A DNA stretch of 36,852 nt, taken from Deltaproteobacteria bacterium. GTDB taxonomy: Bacteria; Desulfobacterota; SM23-61. Shown in pieces: positions 1-7,248 of the stretch (within the stretch, counting starts at the first letter, position 1; each line of letters starts with the position of its first letter). The notes beneath the pieces are model-generated. The model ran no database searches and was not told where the DNA came from. It saw only the letters and a program-made list of their open reading frames with translations. The translations under genes and the position numbers were made by a program. Where the stretch lies: assembly GCA_016875165.1 (NCBI GenBank), contig VGSF01000044.1:1-36852 (forward strand). Reading direction: 5' to 3'.

Positions 1-646
1 TTTCCCCTTTACTCCGCAGAGCAAGAACCTGCGACCATCCCCCCTGACTCCGAATTAATCCTCCTCCCGTTAACTCAGGTCTGCGCCCCTCCGCCAGCCC
101 ATCCTGAACAAACCGGTGGTATGCCCGGATCGCCTTTCTCTTTGTCCTAGCAAATTGGCCCAAAATATAAGCCCGATCCATCCACGGATATTCGTCTTTC
201 CCGATGATCGTCCGATGCCCAGTCCAAGGGTAAAGATCCAACTCCCCCATGGTTTTTACCAGCTTAGCCCGTACCGGATTTAAATGGATGTGTCTCACAA
301 GGGCCAAAAGGTAATTCTCTTCCTCACATAGGATTGATTTGTAACGGTTTTCAAATAGATGCCCTGTACGCCGATGCCGCCGATTGTAGTATTGGGCGTA
401 CCAGGTAAGGAGCTTTCGCATGAGGGCGGAAATTCCCTGTGGGCCGCTCCGCACCAATAGATGGACGTGCGTTTCCATGAGCACCCAGGCATAGAGGGAG
501 GACTGCGTTTCCAGGATGTTTTCGCCCAGGCGGGTAAGAAAACGAGACCGATCCTCATTGTCGTCAAATATTTGTGACCGGTTTATTCCCCGCACCATGA
601 TGTGGTGAAGGGCGCCGGGAGTATCTAACCGAGCTTGTCGTGGCAT
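1..646 (-). CDS. REP-associated tyrosine transposase (RAYT, Y1_Tnp/IS200-like), 3' end cut by window edge
   Basis: The minus-strand frame opens at ATG 646 and stays open to base 1, so at least 215 residues are present and the C-terminus lies outside the window. The N-terminus MPRQARLDTPGALHHIMVRG is typical of RAYT proteins. The HUH metal-binding motif appears as THVHLLV, and the catalytic tyrosine region as YAQYYNRRHRRTGHLFENRY. HIHLNPVRAKLV follows, and the fragment ends in GGGLIRSQGGW, common near the end of this family. Such enzymes nick single-stranded DNA through a 5'-phosphotyrosine and are linked to REP palindromes. A promoter (655-682) lies just upstream, and the first 18 codons plus upstream DNA are tandemly duplicated. 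The reading is intact as far as seen, so the gene may be active. Confidence 0.9.
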   Translation of the reverse strand, partial: MPRQARLDTPGALHHIMVRGINRSQIFDDNEDRSRFLTRLGENILETQSSLYAWVLMETHVHLLVRSGPQGISALMRKLLTWYAQYYNRRHRRTGHLFENRYKSILCEEENYLLALVRHIHLNPVRAKLVKTMGELDLYPWTGHRTIIGKDEYPWMDRAYILGQFARTKRKAIRAYHRFVQDGLAEGRRPELTGGGLIRSQGGWSQVLALRSKGE

Positions 647-847
647 GGGCTGATTTTATAAAAAAGAGGGTGATCTTGTCAAGCGCAATGCACTGTAAGA
701 ATCAACGTCCCCCATTCCACACCATGATGTGGTGAAGGGCGCCGGGAGTATCTAACCGGGCTTGTCGTGGCATGGGCTGATTTTATAAAAAAGAGGGTGA
801 TCTTGTCAAGCGCAATGCACTGTAAGAATCAACGTCCCCCATTCCAC
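594..847. repeat. 127-bp tandem direct duplication (two copies)
   Basis: Bases 594-720 and 721-847 are two head-to-tail copies, differing at one clear position (cgagc near 631 versus cgggc near 758). Each unit holds the first 15-18 codons of the RAYT gene, its promoter and its upstream sequence. The distal copy encodes only a stub starting at ATG 773 and stopping after 23 residues at about 702. The second copy ends exactly where recognisable EamA transporter sequence begins. An assembly artefact cannot be excluded from sequence alone. Confidence 0.9.
655..682 (-). promoter_or_regulatory. Sigma-70 promoter of the RAYT gene
   Basis: On the minus strand TTGACA (677-682) and TATAAA (655-660) are separated by 16 bp, about 10 bp upstream of ATG 646. 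An identical copy lies 127 bp upstream (782-809) within the tandem duplication. No clear Shine-Dalgarno sequence separates the -10 box from the ATG, so translation may start close to the RNA end. Confidence 0.55.
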
Positions 848-1510
848 ATCCTGATCGCCCTTCTGAATTTCTCCTTAAAATTTATTCCCTCGGCCCGAGC
901 GGCCCTGATCTTCGCCGCCATGCCTTTGATGACCATAGCGCTCGGGGCAATTCTCGGGCATGAAAGGTTCACCTGGTCAAAGACCATTGGTGTTTTGCTG
1001 ACCATGGCGGGGGTTGGGTTTGCGGTTGGGGAGAAGGCCACCCAGTGGGCGGGTGAAGCCAGCGAGTGGATCGGGGAACTGGCCGTGTTCGGAAGCACCC
1101 TGAGCGGAGCCTTTTGCAGCGTCTTATACCGGCCATACCTGCAGAAATATCCGACGCTGCCGATAAGTGCCTTTGCCATGCTCGCCTCGATTGGGTTCCT
1201 CGCAGTTCTTGCCGCCGGGGAGGGGTTTTTCAACTCCCTGCCGCAATTTACCGGAATCGGTTGGCTGGCCGTCGTTTTCATCGGGGTCAACAGCGGCATC
1301 GGTTACTATCTCTGGCTGTGGGCCTTGAACCACACATCACCGACGAAAGTCACCGTGTTCCTGGCGTTGAGCCCGGTCACTGCAGCGATTCTGGGGTCTT
1401 TGCTGCTGGGAGAGAACATTTCCATGATGTCATTCCTGGGACTAGTTTTGGTTGCCCTCGGCCTGTGGATCGCCCACCTTTCACGATCATCGCCGCGCGA
1501 GGTCTGTTGA
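767..1510 (+). pseudogene. EamA/DMT-family transporter, 5'-truncated remnant
   Basis: The frame opens at GTG 767 inside the tandem repeat, but transporter sequence is recognisable only from about 848 (LLNFSLKFIPSARAALIFAA). That matches the third to fourth helix of a DMT permease. The rest covers the end of the first EamA domain and the whole second EamA domain, with about seven hydrophobic segments and the late motif GENISMMSFLGLVLVALGLW. Full-length relatives are about 290-300 residues with ten helices, so roughly the first 80 residues are missing. They appear replaced by RAYT-element end sequence. The body is otherwise undamaged, which fits recent truncation. A fused product is possible but unlikely to be functional. 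Confidence 0.8.
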
Positions 1511-1611
1511 GTTGGGGGGGCACCCATTAAAAAGCCCCTGTCAAGAGGAAAAATTTATCCTGAGCAAGAAAAAATTATTTTTTTGAATTCTCTTCTATGG
1601 AAGCGCAAGGC

Positions 1612-2005
1612 TCATAAATCCAAAGGTTTGGCGGAGGAAGGGTCCCTCGTGGCTTTCCACTTTCTTGGCTCTTGGGAGCCCGCAGCAATTTTCCCTATTG
1701 TGCCCTCCGGATCTAAGTCGACCCCGACCCTGCGGGCACCTTCTTTTTGTTCCGCCCTAATGACGATTCGCCCATCTCCGCACCCAAGGTCATAGACAAA
1801 ATCTTTTTTACCCACTTGGGCAATTTGGAGCATGACCTCAACCACATCTTCCGAGCTTGGCTCATAGGGGACATCGAGCTTAATTTTTCCTTGTCCATCG
1901 GCATTGCCCTGTGAAGCAGCTTTTTGAGCGGGCAGGGTGATAAGCCCGAGAGCCAAAGATAGACAAGTTAAGATCCTGCCGAAAGGCACAAAAAATTTTT
2001 TTCAT
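1612..2005 (-). pseudogene. Exported class I SAM-dependent methyltransferase, frameshifted remnant
   Basis: The frame from GTG 1989 reads a hydrophobic leader (ILTCLSLALGLITLPAQKAA) and then the SAM-binding motif I YDLGCGDGRIVIRA and the acidic strand GVDLDPE. After that the family pattern stops and the frame ends at about 125 residues, whereas relatives are about 200. A better start lies at ATG 2003-2005, eight bases after AAGGGGAAAAGG, but it runs out of frame across an A7T6 tract at about 1991-2002. Removing one T would give MKKIFVPFGRILTCLSL, a proper signal peptide with lysines. So there is likely one frameshift at the start, and a second break or truncation after motif I. The gene was probably a periplasmic or membrane-tethered methyltransferase. 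Confidence 0.65.
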
Positions 2006-2161
2006 CCTTTTCCCCTTATAATTTCGGATTTCCGCACCCGGACTAAAGTAGTTACCCTATCATACAATGATAATAACGTGAAACTTCTTTTTTTGAATCT
2101 TCCATTCGGACACTGAATTGCAGACTTTAAATCTCGGACTTTAATAGATGGAGGCTGGCCA

Positions 2162-2248
2162 ATGCCCAAATACCTTGACCCACGGCGCTCTTCCGAGTAT
2201 GTTGGTGTTAATGGGCAGCCAAGATCTAATAAAATAAGTGAGGGGTAA
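2162..2248 (+). other. 28-codon ORF with good ribosome binding site, unassigned
   Basis: ATG 2162 follows GGAGG at a suitable distance and opens a 28-residue frame that begins MPKYLDPRR and stops three bases before the start of the next ORF (2252). The first seven residues resemble the start of Rpn/PD-(D/E)XK transposase-type proteins (MPKYLDPK), but the likeness stops there. It may be a remnant 5' end of such a gene or a chance ORF. Confidence 0.2.
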
Positions 2249-2251
2249 ACC

Positions 2252-2548
2252 ATGCCAATTCTTGACGGAAAAGAACAGGAACGCCAAGGCCTCATGGAAA
2301 CAGCTAACTTCATCGTTGTTTCAGCCAGAAAATCTCCCAAGAGCGGAGGGGTAGACGATATTCTAACGTCGGTCGTCTATGGAGCGGCGGAAGCTCCTCT
2401 TCCGCGCTACTGCATCGGCGAAAAAGCGGCCGGCGTCATGATTTTGTTCGCCTGGGTCAGCAGGCGCCCGGCGCCTCCCCCCGGCGGCCACACACCGGTC
2501 TGGATGGCCGTGGCGCGGACCTTTTCACGCTGGTCAAGGCTCGCGTAG
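2252..2548 (+). pseudogene. DUF2148 (ferredoxin-domain) protein, 3'-truncated remnant
   Basis: A GAGGGG ribosome binding site precedes ATG 2252. Residues 1-45 resemble the N-terminus of DUF2148 proteins: a leader with KEQERQGLMETANFIVVSARKS, followed by PKSGGVDDILTSVVYG, the usual A.APKA.GVD.I signature. After about 2385 the frame only reads antisense through the end of the convergent NIPSNAP gene, so the last 50 residues are not protein-like. DUF2148 proteins are about 180 residues and carry a cysteine-rich iron-sulfur domain, which is absent here. The gene looks cut off at the junction with the NIPSNAP gene. Confidence 0.55.
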
Positions 2549-3030
2549 GCCCAGATGTGGACAAAGCGGTTCACTTCGCCCAAATCGACGTACCCGACGA
2601 CAGCGAGCGGCGAGAGCTTCATTCGTTCGGGTAGTTTGGCCTCCCACCCCTTCATGATGTCGGGCAGTGTACCGGTCTTGATGGTGTAAATGCGCATCTC
2701 GTAGAACGGACCCATCTTCCCCGGTGAAAGCAGCGGCGAGAACGGGAAGGGGACCAGGATTTCAGAGTGCATGGAAAGGACGAACTCGGAGATATTGGGC
2801 GGCCAGTTCGGATCTTTAGCGGACTCGGCCCGGACGCTGGCTCGCTCGCTTAGATCCTGATACGGCCAGACGTGGATGATCTCATTCAGCGGGCCGATCT
2901 CGGTGTGCCAGAAGGCAACGATTGGAGAGTACTTTTTACGGTGTTCGTACACCTCCCCGAAGCGTTTCTCGACCTCGGCCACACTCCCTGGCGCGAGGCG
3001 GTAGGTACGAATTTCGTAGATCATCGTCAT
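2407..3030 (-). CDS. NIPSNAP-family protein, two tandem domains
   Basis: The 207-residue protein has two copies of the NIPSNAP fold (a dimeric alpha/beta-barrel ferredoxin-like fold). The first opens with MIYEIRTYRLAPGSVAEVEKRF (about 3-105) and the second with FYEMRIYTIKTGTLPDIMKGW (about 109-207). Both contain the late histidine-tryptophan strand (IIHVWPYQDL and FVHIWAYASL) and an R-x-x-x-x-x-x-x-W pair (AKDPNWPPN, QTGVWPPGG). The length is normal for a two-domain member. Family members are small, usually soluble, and of poorly known function. ATG 3030 follows AAAGGACT. It converges on the truncated DUF2148 gene, and no metabolic partner is obvious nearby. Confidence 0.85.
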   Translation of the reverse strand: MTMIYEIRTYRLAPGSVAEVEKRFGEVYEHRKKYSPIVAFWHTEIGPLNEIIHVWPYQDLSERASVRAESAKDPNWPPNISEFVLSMHSEILVPFPFSPLLSPGKMGPFYEMRIYTIKTGTLPDIMKGWEAKLPERMKLSPLAVVGYVDLGEVNRFVHIWAYASLDQREKVRATAIQTGVWPPGGGAGRLLTQANKIMTPAAFSPMQ

Positions 3031-3112
3031 AGTCCTTTCATCGGATGAATTTAAAAGAAACTCCCTTGTTGTTTCTATGCGGAGAGCCTACAGGGAAGAC
3101 CCTTGTATAGAG

Positions 3113-3419
3113 GGGATGTAGCTCCGATGCCGAATGGCCGCTCCATCGATAGCTTTCCAATTCCTTTAGGTCCTCAACCAGTCCGGCCCGAATAGGATTT
3201 AAATGGATATACCGAACAATCTCTAACAGATATGGTTCCTCCTCTACAAGAATGGACCCATATCGATTCTGAGATAAGCGCCCGGAACGTCCTTTCCAGC
3301 CCCCTTACCATGACATGGTGAAAAGCCCCTTCAGAGCCTAATCTCGGTCCTCGCAGCATAAAGAACAAATTACCAGAACCTTGCGATTATTGTCAACAGA
3401 GATATCGGAGCTACATCCC
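3113..3419 (-). mobile_element. Internally deleted RAYT-element derivative with 16-bp inverted-repeat ends
   Basis: On the minus strand ATG at about 3360 opens MLRGPRLGSEGAFHHVMVRG, matching the RAYT N-terminus. The sequence then jumps directly to RNRYGSILVEEEPYLLEIVR and YIHLNPIRAGLV in a shifted frame, so the HUH motif and the catalytic tyrosine segment are gone. The unit is bounded by perfect 16-bp inverted copies of GGGATGTAGCTCCGAT (3113-3128, and its complement at 3404-3419). It cannot encode an active transposase and would need one in trans. The frame 3174-3368 is part of this remnant. Confidence 0.75.
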
Positions 3420-4048
3420 TACTTCGTATCTTGGTCCGACCCTGGATACCCCAATGTGACCTGGGACTTTTAAATTGGGGGCTTGAAACGGATTATGGAC
3501 TCTTAAAAATATTATGAGTGCCGATCCTTCTTAGCCCTACAACGACACTTGAGCTTTACTATAATCTGTAACTTGTCGAAAACACAATAAAATCATCCTT
3601 TTCAACAATATAACATCGACCAATAAAAAAAAGGCTATAAAATCAATAGTTTAATAAGTAACTGGCGTTGTAGGATTAGGATATATACCTCTCTTTCAAT
3701 CTGAAAAGTAAACCTATGATTTTTTAAAAACTTAATTTTTTTCTTGACAGGGGGAATATAGGATGTCCCCCCTTAAAGCGCTTAAAGCGTGTTGCGCTTT
3801 GCGCTAAGCGAACCTCCTTTGAGCGCGGCCTCAAACAAAACGCGACCCTCAGGAATTTCAAATTCGTTTTCACCCGGAACTCCCGGCTTTCCCCTGTCCC
3901 CAATGAGGGAGGAAAGGGTGGGGTTGACAATGAAAGGGGAATCGGGTTTCCAGATGAAAACTGTTTACAAACCACTTCCCCGTTGATATATTCGACTCAG
4001 CCAAACGTGATCTCTTGTTCATCGACAACCGGAAGGCAGGTGATCTCT
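3420..4048. other. Intergenic region, no supported gene
   Basis: About 620 bp of mainly A/T-rich sequence between the RAYT derivative and the SDR gene. A TTGACA at about 3744 is followed by a short G5/C6 hairpin-like stretch (3750-3774). A cluster of short GCGCTT/AAGCGC palindromic words lies at 3775-3815. A stop-to-stop minus-strand frame at about 3780-3970 reads protein-like text (PGVPGENEFEIPEGRVLFE) but has no start codon. It was not called as a gene. Confidence 0.5.
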
Positions 4049-4807
4049 TTGCATATCAGCCTGGAAGGAAAAACAGCCATTGTAACCGGCGCGGGCAGGG
4101 GCATCGGCAAGGCCATTGCCAAAGCTCTTGCCGCGGCCCGGGCAAAAGTCGTCGTCAACGATGTCGATTGGGACGCGGCCGCGCAGGTTTCCCAGGAGAT
4201 CGAAGTCCGGGGTGGAATCGCCAAGCCGGCGAAAGCCGACGTGCGGGTCTCCAGCGAGATCGTTCAGATGTTCCAAATGGCGGTAAGGGAATTAGGCGGG
4301 ATTCATGTTCTGGTCAATAACGCTGGCATCGTCCTACGGAAACCCGCCGAAGAGATCCTGGAGGGCGAATGGGACCGGGTCATCGATATCAATCTCAAAG
4401 GCACCTTTCTCTGCGCGCAAACGGCCGCCAAAGCCATGATCTCCGAAGGCAAAGGCGGCAAGATTATTAACATCTCCTCCATCATGGGGGCCGTCGCTCT
4501 TCCGCCAAGGGCCGCTTATTGTGCCAGCAAGGGAGGCATCATCAATCTTACCAGGGACCTGGCGGCGGAATGGGCGAAATACGGGATTGCGGTAAACGGG
4601 ATTGCGCCGGGTTGGACCGTAACCGAGATGACCCAGACCTATTTCTCTCAGGAACCGGTTCGCCAGTTCCTCCTGGAAAGGATCCCGCTCAACCGTCTGG
4701 GGAAACCCGAGGATATTGCCAACCTGGCGGTGTTTCTGGCCTCGGATTACTCCGATTACATAACCGGGCAGACCATCTATGTGGATGGAGGCTGGACGAT
4801 TCTTTAG
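4049..4807 (+). CDS. Short-chain dehydrogenase/reductase, FabG-like
   Basis: A classical SDR of about 252 residues. The Rossmann NAD(P) motif is TGAGRGIG near the start and NNAG follows in mid-protein. The catalytic triad appears as INISS (Ser), then AAYCASKGG (Tyr-x-x-x-Lys) 13 residues later. It ends in ITGQTIYVDGGWT, typical of 3-oxoacyl-ACP reductase-like enzymes. Cofactor choice may lean to NAD, because an aspartate (VVVND) follows beta-2. The frame is open from TTG 3983, but that start has no ribosome binding site. TTG 4049, with GGCAGG eight bases upstream and giving MHISLEGKTAIVTGAG, fits the family best; GTG 4040 is the alternative. Substrate cannot be read from sequence, and it is not next to fatty-acid synthesis genes, so a catabolic alcohol or sugar dehydrogenase is also possible. 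Confidence 0.88.
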   Translation: MHISLEGKTAIVTGAGRGIGKAIAKALAAARAKVVVNDVDWDAAAQVSQEIEVRGGIAKPAKADVRVSSEIVQMFQMAVRELGGIHVLVNNAGIVLRKPAEEILEGEWDRVIDINLKGTFLCAQTAAKAMISEGKGGKIINISSIMGAVALPPRAAYCASKGGIINLTRDLAAEWAKYGIAVNGIAPGWTVTEMTQTYFSQEPVRQFLLERIPLNRLGKPEDIANLAVFLASDYSDYITGQTIYVDGGWTIL

Positions 4808-5101
4808 CAGTTGGGGACGCGGGGGACGTTCATGCAGAATGTGCTTAACGATTCGAAGGTGCAATTGCCAAAATAGACTATCTTTTTTTTAATAGTTAAT
4901 TATTTATGTCTGACCCCAGATGCCTGCAAGGCTCGATTCCAGGCCCGTGGCTAACGGTTACCTGGATAGGCTTCCCACCTATATAACCATGCAGCCTTGC
5001 CAGGCCGCAACTAAGGGCGTCCCCCTTGCAACTCTTAAGGTTCTGAAGAAAGCCCCGCGTCGTTTCATAAATTGGGTCAGTACCCCTGGGCTTTCCCCGG
5101 T
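4808..5101. other. Intergenic region with a solo RAYT-end-like motif
   Basis: About 290 bp between the SDR gene and the convergent VOC gene. GGGGGACGTTCATGCAGAAT at about 4823-4842 resembles the GGGGGACGTTGATTCTTACA upstream of the RAYT gene at the left edge. No transposase sequence accompanies it. No tRNA fold or terminator was recognised. Confidence 0.35.
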
Positions 5102-5569
5102 TCATTTTTCTAATTGCCGGTGCTGTACGAGTTCCAGGATGATCCCGTCCGGATCCCGAAAATAGCACCATTTCCATTCATCTTTCGCTGTTTCCATATA
5201 GACATTAATGGGAGAGTGAAACTCCACGCCTCCTCTTTCTAACTTCTTTTGGACCTCCTCAATGTCGTCCACCTGAAAACCAAGGTGCGCCGATCCTGCA
5301 AACGAAGGATTTTTGTGATAGGGCTGGGTTTTGGGGTCTTTGTATTCGATGAATTCCACCCTCGTTCCACCGACATCCAGGACCGCCAGTTCGAGTTCAG
5401 CGTGAGGCTGATTGATTCCCCATTTTTTGCCAAAAAGAGCCGTTCCCAGGGAATCGTATTTATTCTGTCCCCGGGACAGCATTTTTACACCCAGAAGCGT
5501 AGTGTAGAACTCAACTGTCCGATTTAGGTCCGTAACTGAGAAACTAAAATGATGGACACCTTTGATCAT
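5102..5569 (-). CDS. VOC-family (glyoxalase/dioxygenase fold) metalloprotein
   Basis: A 155-residue protein with two beta-alpha-beta-beta-beta modules. It begins IKGVHHFSFSVTDLNRTVEFY and repeats the pattern as SAHLGFQVDDIEEVQKKLE. Candidate metal ligands are His6/7 in GVHHFSFSV, Glu in RVEFIEY, His in SAHLGF and Glu in GIILELVQ, so the usual H-E-H-E set is complete. This fits an active glyoxalase I, epimerase or fosfomycin-type enzyme rather than a binding-only member. Methylmalonyl-CoA epimerase-like annotation is possible but not supported beyond the fold. ATG 5569 follows GGAGGTAGAGG. It sits 50 bp downstream of the M24 gene on the same strand and is probably co-transcribed with it. Confidence 0.85.
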   Translation of the reverse strand: MIKGVHHFSFSVTDLNRTVEFYTTLLGVKMLSRGQNKYDSLGTALFGKKWGINQPHAELELAVLDVGGTRVEFIEYKDPKTQPYHKNPSFAGSAHLGFQVDDIEEVQKKLERGGVEFHSPINVYMETAKDEWKWCYFRDPDGIILELVQHRQLEK

Positions 5570-5622
5570 TTCCTCTACCTCCTTTGCCGCTTATCGGTCC
5601 TGGGTAAACAACCAAAATTTAA

Positions 5623-6858
5623 TTACCTCCCATAAGCCATTGTTCCTGGCAACCCGCATGAAATGAGTTCTTCAATCGGGTAGCGAAAAATTCGATCACA
5701 TCCATCCTTAGTAACAACGACTTCCTCTTCAATCCTTGCCGCTCCCTTGCCATCCGCTGATGGACAGTAGGTCTCCATCGCAAACACCATTCCCTCCTTA
5801 ATGGGATAGGGATGCTCAAGGGAAAATAGCCTTGAAATGACGGGCTTCTCCCAAATGCTCAATCCTACGCCATGGCCAAATTGAAGGAGGAAGGCTTCGT
5901 CTTCGCTTTTCAGGCCAAACTCTCCAGGAGCTGGCCAGGCCCGGGCAACATCGGCGGTTGTCGTCCCCGGTTTTACGGCATCAATGGAATCTTTGAGCCA
6001 CTTCCAAGCAAGGTCATAAGCCTCCAGCTGGGCCTTCGTCGGTTTCCCACACACAAATGTCCGGTAGTAGCAAGTGCGATATCCCATATAAGAATGCATG
6101 ATATCAAGGAAAACCATGTCCCCCGGACGGATCACTCGGTCCGAGAAGGTATGCGGATGGGGTTTTCCCCGATCTCCCGCAACACTGTTTACGCATTCAA
6201 CCAGTTCAGACCCAAGGGTATACAAAACCTGATTCGCCACAGCGACCAGATCATTTTCCCGTACCCCTGGTTTAATGGCGCGGACGACTTCTTCGTAGGC
6301 CGCATCAACCATCGCGGCCGAAATTTTTAAGAGTTCAATTTCATCCTTGGTTTTAATGATCCGTGCTTCCAACATCACTTCTTGTCCGTCCACAATCTCA
6401 AGCCCTCTTTTCTCTAAGGCCCGGAGCAAAGGGATATCGGCAATATCCATCCCCACCGGTTTTTTTTCAACACCTTGGTCTTTGAGCCGTTTGTAGATTT
6501 CAGTCGCTACCTGTTCGACGCTTCCCGTTTCAGGAGGAATGGCGCCCCGCATGGACCCCACGGCAGGGAAAATACGATCCGCTATCCAAGGGCAGGAAAT
6601 TTTTTTAGCAGGCATCGCTGGGTCAAATAGTACAGGATTTCCACCCAGAGGTAAAATGCAATACCGATTCATCTTGTTTCGACACCACTCTCCAATATGG
6701 GTGCCGGTAATATAACGAATATTGTCAAAATCATAACAGACCAAGGATCCGAGGGGGCTTGCACTCAGGGCTGCATTGGCCCTGGTGAGTCGCTCCTGGC
6801 GAAGTCTCTCAAAATTGATCCTCTCCTCAAAATCAACACCCATGCTTCCGTATTGCAT
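5623..6858 (-). CDS. M24-family (Xaa-Pro dipeptidase/creatinase-like) protein with an altered metal site
   Basis: A 411-residue protein with the N-terminal creatinase-like domain (about 1-165, containing DNIRYITGTHIGEWCRNKMNRY) and a pita-bread catalytic domain (about 170-400). Usual M24 metal ligands are Asp, Asp, His, Glu, Glu. Here Asp252 (VFLDIM), His329 (FGHGVGL), Glu362 (FAMETY) and Glu377/378 (RIEEEV) are present. The second Asp, expected in the GY.SD.TRT motif, is replaced: the sequence is GYRTCYYRTF, with Cys263 at that place. Creatinase and the DMSP lyase DddP show that M24 folds can lose metals or change reaction, so peptidase activity is uncertain. A GGAGAGAG site precedes ATG 6858. 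Confidence 0.85.
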   Translation of the reverse strand: MQYGSMGVDFEERINFERLRQERLTRANAALSASPLGSLVCYDFDNIRYITGTHIGEWCRNKMNRYCILPLGGNPVLFDPAMPAKKISCPWIADRIFPAVGSMRGAIPPETGSVEQVATEIYKRLKDQGVEKKPVGMDIADIPLLRALEKRGLEIVDGQEVMLEARIIKTKDEIELLKISAAMVDAAYEEVVRAIKPGVRENDLVAVANQVLYTLGSELVECVNSVAGDRGKPHPHTFSDRVIRPGDMVFLDIMHSYMGYRTCYYRTFVCGKPTKAQLEAYDLAWKWLKDSIDAVKPGTTTADVARAWPAPGEFGLKSEDEAFLLQFGHGVGLSIWEKPVISRLFSLEHPYPIKEGMVFAMETYCPSADGKGAARIEEEVVVTKDGCDRIFRYPIEELISCGLPGTMAYGR

Positions 6859-6913
6859 AGTCTCTCTCCTTATTCTTTAAAGGGGCTCTATAGATCCCGG
6901 CGAACCCACCTCT

Positions 6914-6942
6914 TCAATATCTGTATACCTTGAGCTTGTCAA
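6914..6942 (-). promoter_or_regulatory. Candidate sigma-70 promoter for the M24-VOC pair
   Basis: Minus-strand TTGACA (6937-6942) and TATTGA (6914-6919) are spaced by 17 bp, about 55 bp upstream of ATG 6858. The -10 match is moderate. Confidence 0.35.
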
Positions 6943-7248
6943 GTCATAAGTTGAAATTTCTGAAATTCTGCCATAAGGATGGCGATAAGTTGCCCTGGAG
7001 GGGAGAGGGGGGGTAAAAAATGCGCGGGAGTGGTTCTTATGGAGAAAAGGGTGTGCGGGCGTTTTTTTCAAGGGGTTGGAAGAATGAGAGGGAAAGGATT
7101 GGGAGTCGCTTGGGGAATTGAGGGAAAAGTTATTCCTGCGGCATTTCGCAATCTATGGGCAATTCTTCTCAGGGTGCTATTATCTTGGACAACCCCGGCG
7201 ACGGCTTTGGGGATGAGGGGTTGAGTAGCCCTTTGATGGGGGACTGAT
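6943..7248. other. Intergenic region, nothing recognised
   Basis: About 300 bp between the M24 promoter and the second deleted RAYT unit. Short reading frames on both strands are not protein-like. A direct repeat GATGGGGGAC occurs twice at 7235-7255, immediately at the left end of the RAYT unit. Confidence 0.4.

Noticed and set aside
2002..2340. 112-codon minus-strand ORF upstream of the methyltransferase remnant
   Set aside because: No domain, no ribosome binding site and an unprotein-like composition; it is antisense to the better supported DUF2148 start.
1513..3774. Shared motif CTTGACAGGGG followed by a C6 run at about 1517-1547 (minus) and 3743-3772 (plus)
   Set aside because: TTGACA looks like a -35 box, but neither copy has a -10 box at 16-18 bp or a gene in position; two short copies may be chance.
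3724..3986. ORFs on both strands before the SDR gene, including a protein-like minus frame (PGVPGENEFEIPEGRVLFE)
   Set aside because: The protein-like frame has no start codon and is bounded by stops; the other frames are low complexity. Possibly an old remnant or repeat.
4334..4864. 176-codon minus-strand ORF opposite the SDR gene
   Set aside because: It is the antisense shadow of a clear SDR enzyme with all motifs intact.
4896..5101. Possible tRNA-like text (ggctcgattccaggcccg)
   Set aside because: No acceptor stem or anticodon arm could be folded around it.
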